DNA from: CAZMGB01 sp964565775 | GTDB taxonomy: Bacteria > Chloroflexota > Dehalococcoidia > DSTF01 > JALHUB01 | Reading direction: 5' to 3' | Length of the DNA stretch: 64,000 nucleotides | Assembly: GCA_964565775.1 (NCBI GenBank) | Contig: CAZMGB010000019.1 | Coordinates: 12,000 to 75,999, forward strand | In this document: positions 50,216 to 57,932 of the stretch, piece after piece | Layout of the letters: every line of letters begins with the position of its first letter | Numbering within the stretch: the first letter of the stretch is position 1 | The notes under the pieces: model-generated | The model's database searches: none | Seen by the model: only the letters and a program-made list of their open reading frames with translations | Told to the model about the DNA's origin: nothing | Made by a program: the position numbers and the translations under genes

Positions 50216-51907
50216 CTAGTGGGGCGCCCGCCAGATCTCGGTCCAGCGGAAGCGCCTCACGGCTCCGCGTCCGATCAGGAGGGCGGGCACGACGGCAATG
50301 AGGCAGACCACGGCGGCCGCGACGAAGGTGTCGCTGAAAGTGCTCACTTCCAGTCCCGTCACCATCTTCCGGAACTCGGGCGAGTCCAGCGGGATCGTCC
50401 CCGCCTGCTGGTAGAAGCTCCCCAGCCCCCTCGAGGTCAGCAGGGCCACCCCAATAAGCATGCCCACGAGGCGCATCACGACCAGCAGCGCGGAGGCCGT
50501 GGCGCGCTGGGTATCAGCGACGGCGTTGATGACGGCGGCGCTGATGGGGGCGATCACAAGGCCGAAGCCCAGGCCCGTGAGCAGGAGGTTCAGGCTGAAC
50601 GCGGGGTCGGCGATGTCGGCCGACCAGAAGCTCATCATGAAGAAACCGGCCGCAGCCACGAGCATCCCCAGGGCGGTGGTCCGCTGATACCCCAGCCACG
50701 TCGCCAGGAAGCCGCCCAGCACCGCCCCCACCGGCAGCATCACGGTCAGCCGCATCAGGTTCAACCCGCCCTCGAAGTACGACCCGCCCTTGACGACGAT
50801 CGTGAACACGGGGATGTCCACCATAGCGACGATCAGAGTGCCCCCCATGAGGAGGTGCGTAAGGTTGCCGGCGGAGAAGGGTAGAGAGCGAAACAGCGAG
50901 AGCACCAGCATGGGAGCCTTCGTCAGGCGCTCCCGCCAGAGGAAGGCCGCACCGAAGGCAGCGGCCAGCACGTAGAGGCCCGCATTCACCGCCGGCGGTC
51001 GCCCAGCGACGGGGTCATCGGTCAGGGCTACCGCCAGACATGTGAGCGCGCCGCCCAAGAGGACGCCGCCTACATAGTCCACGGGGGTTGTCGGCGCTTC
51101 CTCCTTCCGTGTCATCGCCAATATCGCCGCGACGAGGGGAAGCGAAAGGGGCAGCACAACCCATAGATGGCTGCTGGCGAAAAAGGCGTGCACCTGGCCC
51201 CCTCCCCACGCGCTCTCAATCACGGCTACGACCACGAGTGCGACCATCAGGGTTATCCCCAGTGCGAAGCGGCGGACGTGTTCGCCCAGGCTTTGGGTCA
51301 GCCAGCTCGCTCCCGTCGTATTCAAGACGATGAAGATGACAGGGAGAGCAAGAGGCACGTTGATCCAGAAGTGACCGCGCCAGCCCAGGAGCTGAACCCA
51401 GCTCCCGCCCCAGAGCGGACCGAACAGGCCTCCTCCCTCGGCCGCTGCGCCGAGAAAGCCCAGGCCCAGCGCCCTCCTCTCAGGTGGGAGGTGGCTGGCT
51501 ACCATGGCCATCGACACCGGCACCAGCCCCCCGCCGCCGATCGCCTGCACGGCGCGGGCGACGATCAGCTCGTTCAGGCTCCCGGCCACCGATACCCACA
51601 GGGAACCGACGACAAAGAGGGCGAGGCTCAGTATGAAGATGCGACTGTGTCCGTATACGTCGGCCACGCGCCCTATGAGGGGCATCGCCACGACGTAGCC
51701 CAGGATGTAGCCGTTGATCACCCACGCGGAGCGGTAGAACTGGTCCAGGGGCACGTTCACGCCCGTCAGAATGGGCTCGAGAAGGGTGACGACGACTGTC
51801 TGGTCCATGGCGCCCAGGAATACGGCGAACCCCACGGCCCCCATGAGCCACGTTGAGGAGAGCGCCCTGGGCCTCAGGATTGCGGCAAGCTGCGGCGGGG
51901 CCTCCAT
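50216..51907 (-). CDS. DHA2-type MFS transporter, partner of an LprG-like lipoprotein
   Basis: The 563-residue protein has the 14-helix DHA2 layout: FLGAMDQTVVVTLLEPIL in helix 1, GRVADVYGHSRIFILSL (motif A) after helix 2 and AIGGGGLVPVSMAMV later. It starts 10 bp after an LppX/LprG-type lipoprotein gene on the same strand. In mycobacteria the lprG-Rv1410c (P55) pair has the same order and moves triacylglycerols and other lipids to the envelope. The same role here is inference; drug export is the alternative for this family. Confidence 0.85.
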   Translation of the reverse strand: MEAPPQLAAILRPRALSSTWLMGAVGFAVFLGAMDQTVVVTLLEPILTGVNVPLDQFYRSAWVINGYILGYVVAMPLIGRVADVYGHSRIFILSLALFVVGSLWVSVAGSLNELIVARAVQAIGGGGLVPVSMAMVASHLPPERRALGLGFLGAAAEGGGLFGPLWGGSWVQLLGWRGHFWINVPLALPVIFIVLNTTGASWLTQSLGEHVRRFALGITLMVALVVVAVIESAWGGGQVHAFFASSHLWVVLPLSLPLVAAILAMTRKEEAPTTPVDYVGGVLLGGALTCLAVALTDDPVAGRPPAVNAGLYVLAAAFGAAFLWRERLTKAPMLVLSLFRSLPFSAGNLTHLLMGGTLIVAMVDIPVFTIVVKGGSYFEGGLNLMRLTVMLPVGAVLGGFLATWLGYQRTTALGMLVAAAGFFMMSFWSADIADPAFSLNLLLTGLGFGLVIAPISAAVINAVADTQRATASALLVVMRLVGMLIGVALLTSRGLGSFYQQAGTIPLDSPEFRKMVTGLEVSTFSDTFVAAAVVCLIAVVPALLIGRGAVRRFRWTEIWRAPH

Positions 51908-51917
51908 GTCGAGGGGA

Positions 51918-52628
51918 TCAGATGGGAGGCTCGATGGTCAGCGGTTCGTCGAACCGAGACAGATCGAGCTTGCGGACGATGTTATCGGGCTCGCCGGGGG
52001 CAAAGGGTCCTTCAAGCCGGATACGCCGGGGGAGAGAATCGTCGACGCCTACCCACGCCTTCACGGCGACCGTGAGCCCCGGCTCGGCAACGGGCGCCGC
52101 CGCCTCCAGGACGCCTGAGTCCACCTCGCCCTCAACGAGATAGGTCGACACGCCAGCGACCTTCTCCTCCTTCACGACCTTTGCGTTCGTCAGAGCCCCG
52201 ACGACGGCCTTCACACCGGCGGCGGGATCGAAGACGTCCTTGATGTTCGTGCCTTCGGGCAGAGCCTGCCACTTGCGACTGAAGGGATTCGTTATCCAGC
52301 CCTTGTCGCCCACACCGATGACCTTCACCTGCACTACCGCGCCGTTGGCCTTCGCCTCGATCTCCGCGCTCATGCGGTCCGGCACGACCACGTCGCCCTC
52401 GGCGGTCTCGAGGTCCAGGCCCAGAGGTATGGGCGAAGTGCCGTTCTCATGCTCCAGGCGGAAGTGGAAGGTCTTCAGGGCATCGACCCGCGCCACAAGC
52501 CCCGCCAGGACATCATCCGCGGCGGGGAGAGGCCCACCCCCGCCGCCTCCACCGCCTCCGCCACAGGCGGCCGCAAGAAAGACGCCAAGAACGAGAGCAG
52601 GCAGGAGCTTTGGAACCCGTTTAATCAA
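51918..52628 (-). CDS. LppX/LprAFG-family lipoprotein
   Basis: The 236-residue protein starts at a TTG preceded by AAAGGCGG (the frame is open 28 codons further) and has a signal ending in FLAAAC, then ten Gly in a row. The mature domain shows the LppX_LprAFG pattern: a first helix DDVLAGLVARVDALKTFHFRLEHE, strands with GDVVVPDRMSAEIEA, the region WQALPEGTNIKDVFDPAAG and a DDSLPRRIRLEGPF ending. These proteins have a large lipid-binding cavity. It is the first gene of a two-gene operon with an MFS transporter. Confidence 0.82.
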   Translation of the reverse strand: MIKRVPKLLPALVLGVFLAAACGGGGGGGGGGPLPAADDVLAGLVARVDALKTFHFRLEHENGTSPIPLGLDLETAEGDVVVPDRMSAEIEAKANGAVVQVKVIGVGDKGWITNPFSRKWQALPEGTNIKDVFDPAAGVKAVVGALTNAKVVKEEKVAGVSTYLVEGEVDSGVLEAAAPVAEPGLTVAVKAWVGVDDSLPRRIRLEGPFAPGEPDNIVRKLDLSRFDEPLTIEPPI

Positions 52629-52771
52629 GACAACCGCCTTTCGCCGCCGCGAGGGGAGACGCGCCCGCTGGTCGGTCTTCGCCAGCCTACAACATACCCC
52701 GGCGGCGGGCAACGAGTGTGTGTACTAGTGTCAGGTGGATAATCGGCAGACCCGATCGATACATGGCACGG

Positions 52772-53821
52772 TCAGGGCACGACCTTGATGCCAGACCCGG
52801 CCACCACCTCGCCTACCCGCCAGCAGTCCCAGCCCTCGGCGTTGAAAAGGGCGTCGAGCCGCGAGGCCGCTTCCTCGGGCAGCGCGATGAGCAGGCCGCC
52901 GGAGGTCTGAGGGTCGAATAGCACCTGAATCATCTCTTCCGAAATACTCGGGTCCAGGTCGACCCTGTCAGAGAGGTTCTCGCGATTGCGGGCACCGCCG
53001 CCCGTGCCGATGCCTTTTTCGGCGTATTCAAGCGCGCCCGGCAGGAGCGGCACCTGCCCCGCCCGCAGGACAATGCCCACGCCGCTGACGCTGGCGATCT
53101 CGGCGGCGTGGCCCAGCAGGGCGAAGCCGGTGACGTCCGCCATAGCACGCACCCCCGCGCCGCACGCCAGGTGCGACGGATGACGGTTGAGGCTAAGCAT
53201 GCTGTCGACCGTCGCCTGGAGGTCCTCCGCTGTGGCCATCTCCTCCATAGCGGCGCTGAGGACGATGCCCGTGCCTATGGGCTTCGTGAGCAGCAGAGCA
53301 TCGCCGGGGCGGGCGCCCGCCCTGGTGACGATAGCATCCGGGTGCACCACGCCCGTGACGCAGAGACCGTACTTGGGCTCGCGGTCGTAGACGGTGTGGC
53401 CGCCGGCGATGATGCCGCCGCCCTCGGCCATCTTGTCGGCGCCGCCGCGCAGGATCTCGGTCAGGACAGGCGCGGGCAAGTCCTCGGGAAAGGCGACCAC
53501 ATTCAGGGCGAGGAGCACCTCGCCCCCCATAGCGTAGACGTCGCTCATGGCGTTGGCGGCGGCCACGGCGCCATACGTGTAGGGGTCGTCGACCACGGGC
53601 GGGAAGAAATCCACCGTTTGCACGATAGCCAGGTCATCGCGCAGCTTGTAGACGGCAGCGTCATCCAGACCGTCCAGTCCGACCAGGAGGTTCGGATGCT
53701 CGGCAAGACGCAGCGATTCGGCCAGCGGGCGCAGGACCTGCGCCAGGGTGCTTAGACCCGCCTTGCTGGCTCAACCGGCGCAGGATGCGAGGCTGGTCAG
53801 GCGAACCTGCTCTCGCGTCAC
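52772..53821 (-). CDS. selD: Selenide, water dikinase (selenophosphate synthase) with in-frame UGA
   Basis: Read from GTG 53821, preceded by AGGGGGTGAGG, the protein is 349 residues with one UGA at codon 17: RLTSLASCAG-U-ASKAGL. Aligned to E. coli SelD (RLTQYSHGAG-C-GCK) without gaps, the UGA falls exactly on the catalytic Cys17 and the Lys on the essential Lys20. Downstream are LVGLDGLDDAAVY, QTVDFFPPVVDDPY and GIIAGGHTVYD, all SelD hallmarks. It makes selenophosphate from selenide and ATP for selenocysteine or 2-selenouridine. Plain ORF calling would start at 53623 and lose 66 residues. Confidence 0.92.
53771..53773 (-). other. Probable selenocysteine codon (UGA) of selD
   Basis: The TGA lies in frame between Gly16 and Ala18. 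Just after it the RNA can pair GCCAG with CUGGC, with an inner GGU/ACC stem and a six-base loop (CUAAGC), at about the place of a bacterial SECIS hairpin. The hairpin is imperfect and its identity is inferred. Confidence 0.8.
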
Positions 53822-53880
53822 GTCCTCACCCCCTTTCCGCGGCCGATATCGACGGCGCGGGCCTTCGGGCCGTTCTCACC

Positions 53881-53886
53881 ATTATA
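53881..53886 (-). promoter_or_regulatory. -10 box of selD
   Basis: A perfect TATAAT on the minus strand, 60 bp before the GTG at 53821. The -35 region (around TGTCGC) is weak. It supports the upstream selD start over one at 53623. Confidence 0.5.
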
Positions 53887-53982
53887 TCCTCTGCGGCAGA
53901 CAGCGACAGTCCACGACCGCCGGGGCTATGCTAGAATTCGCGGAAGGACGCGCGCCCCGCCCTCCCGCCCGGCGCCGAGACC

Positions 53983-54660
53983 ATGGTTGAGACTCAGACC
54001 TACAGCCCCCGCGAGATTATCGATCTGCTCGACAGCGAGTACGGAAGCCCGCCCCGGCGGCCTCGCCGTGACCCCATGAGCGAGCTGGTGCTGACGGTCC
54101 TCTCGCAGAACACCTCGGACACCAACTCAGGGCGGGCGTTCGCCCAGCTCCTGTCGACGTTTCCGGACTGGCGGAGCGTGATGGCCGCCGACCAGCGCCA
54201 GCTCGAGGCGGCCATCCAGCCGGGAGGCCTGGCCCCAACGAAGACGCCCCGCATCCAGGCTATCCTGACGGAGGTCTGGCACCGGCGCGGATCCTTCGAC
54301 CTCTCGTTCCTGGCCGACCTGCCCCTCGAGGAGGCGCGGGGCTGGCTGCGCAGCCTCCCGGGCGTGGGGCCCAAGACGGCGGCCTGCGTCCTCCTCTTCT
54401 CGCTCGGCCGCCCGGCCCTGCCGGTGGACACGCACGTCCACCGCGTGGCCAAGCGCCTGGGGCTGGTGTCAGCCAAGACGAGCGCCGAGAAGGCCCACTC
54501 GCTCCTCGAGGCGATTCTTCGGCCGGAGGAGATCTACCCCTTCCACATCAACCTCATACGACACGGCCGACGCACATGCCTGGCGCAGCGACCCCGCTGT
54601 CGAAGCTGCGTCCTGCGGCATCGATGCCCTTCCGCGCCCCTGTACTTCGGTCACGGATGA
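53983..54660 (+). CDS. nth: Endonuclease III-type DNA glycosylase
   Basis: The 225-residue HhH-GPD protein has the helix-hairpin-helix LPGVGPKTAACVLLFSLG with the catalytic Lys, the catalytic Asp in ALPVDTHVHRVAKRLGL and a C-terminal [4Fe-4S] motif CLAQRPRCRSCVLRHRC (Cys-x6-Cys-x2-Cys-x5-Cys). It removes oxidised pyrimidines or related lesions and nicks abasic sites. The N-terminal part LVLTVLSQNTSDTNSGRAF fits the Nth family better than MutY. It is divergent from selD and lies upstream of argC. Confidence 0.88.
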   Translation: MVETQTYSPREIIDLLDSEYGSPPRRPRRDPMSELVLTVLSQNTSDTNSGRAFAQLLSTFPDWRSVMAADQRQLEAAIQPGGLAPTKTPRIQAILTEVWHRRGSFDLSFLADLPLEEARGWLRSLPGVGPKTAACVLLFSLGRPALPVDTHVHRVAKRLGLVSAKTSAEKAHSLLEAILRPEEIYPFHINLIRHGRRTCLAQRPRCRSCVLRHRCPSAPLYFGHG

Positions 54661-54719
54661 GCCGCCCCGACCATCGAGCTCTTGCCTTTCGCGCCGCCCG
54701 CCACAGATTCGTCGCTTCC

Positions 54720-54749
54720 TTGCCGGGGGCGAGAGGACACCTGTATACT
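54720..54749 (+). promoter_or_regulatory. Promoter of the arginine operon
   Basis: -35 TTGCCG (54720-54725), 18-bp spacer, -10 TATACT (54744-54749), about 28 bp before the argC start. I see no clear ARG-box palindrome. Confidence 0.6.
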
Positions 54750-54777
54750 GAGGCATCAGAATCAATCGGGGCGTCTT

Positions 54778-55812
54778 GTGATCAGAGTAGGCATCCTAAA
54801 CGTGACAGGCTACGCGGGGGCGGAGCTCGCCCGTCTGCTGTACCGGCACCCGGACGTTGAGGTGGCGAGCGTCAGCGGCCGCTCTGCCGCCGGCAAGTCG
54901 CTGGCGGAGGTCTTCCCGCATCTAGCGCCTCTGGAGCTGACCATCGGCGAAGAGGTCGGCGAAGTCGACTTCGTCTTCTCCGCGCTGCCGCACGCCGCCA
55001 GCGCCGAGGCCCTTCTCCCCTACATCGAGCGAGGCCTTCCGGTCGCGGACATGAGCGCCGACTTCCGCCTTCACGATGTCGCCGAGTACGAATCCTGGTA
55101 CAAGACCACACACCCGGCGCCGCATTTGCTCCAGGAGGCCGTCTTCGGCCTACCAGAGCTCCACCGGCGGGACGTGGCCGGGGCGCATCTCGTGGCCGTG
55201 CCCGGATGCTACCCAACAGGCGCCATCCTGGCCATGGCGCCGGCAGTGAAGGCGGGCATCATCGAGGCCGACATCATCGTCGACGCCAAGTCAGGCGTCT
55301 CGGGCGCGGGCCGCAGCCTCGGCCTCACCTATCACTATGCCGAGGCGAACGAGAGCGTATCGGCCTACGCCCTCGACGGCCACCGTCACCTGGCCGAGAT
55401 GCAGCAGGAGCTTTCGCTTCTCGCCGAAGCGCCGGAGCTCCGCATCACCTTCGTCCCTCACCTGGTGCCGATGACACGGGGAATTCTGAGCACCTGCTAC
55501 GCTCCCATCGCGCCGGGCAAGCTGGCCGCCGGCGAGAGGGCCGCGGATGAGCTGCGCTGCGTCTACCAGGAGTTCTACCGGGACGAGCCGTTCGTGAGGA
55601 TAGTGGGCTCGCCGCCCCAGACAAAGCACACCATGGGCAACAACCAGTGCCTTCTCTATCCCACCGTCGACCGGCGGGCCGGGCGTCTCATCATTGTGAG
55701 CTGCCTGGACAACCTAGTGAAGGGCGCCGCCGGACAGGCGGTCCAGAACATGAACCTTATGCTGGGCCTCCCTGAGACAACCGGTCTGGAGGCTCTTGCG
55801 GTCTACCCCTGA
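54778..55812 (+). CDS. argC: N-acetyl-gamma-glutamyl-phosphate reductase
   Basis: The 344-residue protein has the NADPH-binding start RVGILNVTGYAGAELARLL, the catalytic Cys in VAVPGCYPTGAILAMAP and conserved GLTYHYAEANESVSAYALDGHRHLAE and HLVPMTRGILSTCY. A GTG start with GGGG upstream is chosen; the frame is open 32 codons further. It performs the third step of arginine synthesis. It opens a gene run with argJ, argB, argD and argG on the same strand. Confidence 0.93.
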   Translation: MIRVGILNVTGYAGAELARLLYRHPDVEVASVSGRSAAGKSLAEVFPHLAPLELTIGEEVGEVDFVFSALPHAASAEALLPYIERGLPVADMSADFRLHDVAEYESWYKTTHPAPHLLQEAVFGLPELHRRDVAGAHLVAVPGCYPTGAILAMAPAVKAGIIEADIIVDAKSGVSGAGRSLGLTYHYAEANESVSAYALDGHRHLAEMQQELSLLAEAPELRITFVPHLVPMTRGILSTCYAPIAPGKLAAGERAADELRCVYQEFYRDEPFVRIVGSPPQTKHTMGNNQCLLYPTVDRRAGRLIIVSCLDNLVKGAAGQAVQNMNLMLGLPETTGLEALAVYP

Positions 55813-57085
55813 GGGACCATCCGATCCAACAACGCCCCGAGAAAGGAACGCGATCATTTCAGCGGACGCCGAGGCTCAAACCGTCGCCGTATCGAGCGGA
55901 AGCGTTACGAGCCCGCAGGGCTTCCTGGCAGGGGCCGCCAGCGCGGGCCTGCGCGAGCTTGGAGAGGGAGCGCCCGACATTGCCCTCCTCTACTCCGAGC
56001 GGCCCTGCGCCGCCGCCGCCGTCTTCACTCAGAACCGCGTCAAGGCGGCGCCCATCCTTCTCTCCCGGCGGCACCTCGCCGACGGCCGCGCCCAGGCGGT
56101 CGTCGCCAACGCCGGCTGCGCCAACGCCTGCACGGGCGAGCAGGGCCTCCGCGACGCCCGCGAGATGGCCGAGCTCGCCGCCCGCAAGCTGGGCGTGGCA
56201 GTGGAGGACGTGGTCGTGGCGAGCACCGGCGTCACCGGCTGCACCCTACCCATGGACTCGATGCGCAACCCCCTGCTCACGATCGAGCCCTCGCGGGACG
56301 GCGGCGAGGCGTTCGCCCGCGCCATCATGACAACCGACACGGTGCCCAAGCTTGCCGCCGCCGCCTTTTCCTCCGCTGGCCGTCGCTACGTAATCGGGGG
56401 CTGCGCCAAGGGTTCGGGCATGATCCACCCCAACATGGCGACGATGCTCGCCTTCCTTACGACCGACGCCCCCATCGAGCCTTCCTTCCTCCGCCAGGCG
56501 CTGGACGAAGCGGTGGCCTCGTCCTTCAATATGGTGACAGTGGATGGCGACACCAGCCCCAACGACATGGCGCTGGTGATGGCAAACGGCGTGGCAGGCG
56601 GAGACCCCATCGGCGCGGGACACGAGGCGGCGCTCCTGTTCCGCGATGCCCTTCGCGGCACCTGCGTCCACCTGGCGAAGGGCCTGGCGCGCGACGCCGA
56701 GGGTGCACAGAAGCTCATCGAGGTGCTGGTCGAAGGCGCCGCCAGCGAGGCCGACGCCCGCCGGGCCGCCCGTGCCGTCGCCGGCTCTACGCTGGTGAAG
56801 GCGGCGGTCCACGGCTGCGATCCCAACTGGGGCCGCATCCTCGTCGCTGCCGGCTATAGCGGCGCCGACCTGCGTGAGGAGTCGGCGAGCCTCCACCTCC
56901 AGGACGTCTGTCTCCTGGCGCGGGGCCGCCTCCAGCCCTTCGACGAGGCTTCTCTGCGTTCGGCCCTCGACGGCCCCGACGTGCGTATCCGGCTCGACCT
57001 CGGCCTCGGCGAAGGCCGGGCGACGGCCTGGGGCTGCGACCTGACGGAAGAGTATGTCCGCTTCAACAGCGAGTACACCACCTGA
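55796..57085 (+). CDS. argJ: Bifunctional glutamate N-acetyltransferase/amino-acid acetyltransferase
   Basis: The protein has SPQGFLAGAASAGLRE at the start and the self-cleavage site in KGSGMIHPNMATMLAF, where the Thr becomes the N-terminal nucleophile of the beta chain; VHGCDPNWGRILVAAGYSG follows. It moves the acetyl group from N-acetylornithine to glutamate, closing the arginine cycle. The TTG at 55796 is the only standard start, overlapping argC by 17 nt; an ATT at 55856 sits eight bases after AAGGA and gives a more typical N-terminus. Length is normal from either start. Confidence 0.92.
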   Translation: MRSTPEGPSDPTTPRERNAIISADAEAQTVAVSSGSVTSPQGFLAGAASAGLRELGEGAPDIALLYSERPCAAAAVFTQNRVKAAPILLSRRHLADGRAQAVVANAGCANACTGEQGLRDAREMAELAARKLGVAVEDVVVASTGVTGCTLPMDSMRNPLLTIEPSRDGGEAFARAIMTTDTVPKLAAAAFSSAGRRYVIGGCAKGSGMIHPNMATMLAFLTTDAPIEPSFLRQALDEAVASSFNMVTVDGDTSPNDMALVMANGVAGGDPIGAGHEAALLFRDALRGTCVHLAKGLARDAEGAQKLIEVLVEGAASEADARRAARAVAGSTLVKAAVHGCDPNWGRILVAAGYSGADLREESASLHLQDVCLLARGRLQPFDEASLRSALDGPDVRIRLDLGLGEGRATAWGCDLTEEYVRFNSEYTT

Positions 57086-57103
57086 CCTTTCGAGGCCTTC
57101 CTC

Positions 57104-57922
57104 ATGAGTCGGCACGAAGCCACGGGGCTTGCCGGGGGCGGCGTCACCGTCGTCAAGATAGGCGGCAGCACGCTGGGCAAAGGCGACACCACAATAGAGG
57201 ACCTAGTGCACCTCCAGGGCCGGGGTCTGCCTCTCGTGGTGGTGCACGGCGGCGGCGACAAAGTCAGCCGCTGGCTGGACCTGCTCGGGATCGAGACGCG
57301 CTTCGTGGATGGTCTGCGCCGCACCGATGCCGATGCCCTGCCGGTGGTGGTCGCAGTGCTGGCGGGCCTCGTGAACAAGGAGCTGGTCGGCCGCATCAAC
57401 GGCCTCGGCGGCCGGGCGACCGGCCTCTCGGGCGCCGACGCCTCCCTCCTGCGCGCCCGCCGCTACAACCCGAACCTGGGGTTCGTGGGCGAAGTGACTT
57501 CTGTCGACGCGGCAGTGCTGCGCTCGCTGCTCGCGGCCGGCCACATGCCTGTTATCGCCTCGATCGCCCTGGAAGAGGGCGAGTCGGGGCAGCTGCTGAA
57601 CGTCAACGCCGATACGGTTGCGGGGGAGGTGGCCCGAGCCCTGGCCGCCCGGTCGCTCGTCTTTCTCACAGACGTACCGGGAGTCCTGGGGCCGGACGGG
57701 AAGACGCTATCGCACCTGCAGGCCAGCGATGCGCGCAGTATGATTGACGGTGGTATAGTGGACGGCGGTATGATCCCCAAGGTGGAGGCGTCCCTTCGCG
57801 CCGCCGCTGTCGGCACACGCGCCCTCATCGTTGACGGGCGCCGGCGGGACGCGCTGCGGTTCTGCCTGCCGGGCGAGCGGGCCGCCCTCGGTGCCGGGGC
57901 TTTGGGGACAGCGATAGGTTGA
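57104..57922 (+). CDS. argB: Acetylglutamate kinase
   Basis: The 272-residue amino-acid kinase has VTVVKIGGSTLGKGD, the VVVHGGGDKVSRWLDLLGI substrate loop, LSGADASLLRARRY and LVFLTDVPGVLGPDGK. It phosphorylates N-acetylglutamate, the second step of arginine synthesis. It starts 18 nt after argJ, so both share a transcript. The long N-terminal helix that allows arginine-inhibited hexamers is missing, so feedback control of this enzyme may be weak (inference). Confidence 0.93.
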   Translation: MSRHEATGLAGGGVTVVKIGGSTLGKGDTTIEDLVHLQGRGLPLVVVHGGGDKVSRWLDLLGIETRFVDGLRRTDADALPVVVAVLAGLVNKELVGRINGLGGRATGLSGADASLLRARRYNPNLGFVGEVTSVDAAVLRSLLAAGHMPVIASIALEEGESGQLLNVNADTVAGEVARALAARSLVFLTDVPGVLGPDGKTLSHLQASDARSMIDGGIVDGGMIPKVEASLRAAAVGTRALIVDGRRRDALRFCLPGERAALGAGALGTAIG

Positions 57923-57932
57923 GCCCAGGGGC

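Noticed and set aside
53624..53821. Selenophosphate synthase as an N-terminally truncated pseudogene
   Set aside because: The frame upstream of 53623 is intact except for one UGA at the catalytic Cys position, and start signals are good, so selenocysteine explains it better.
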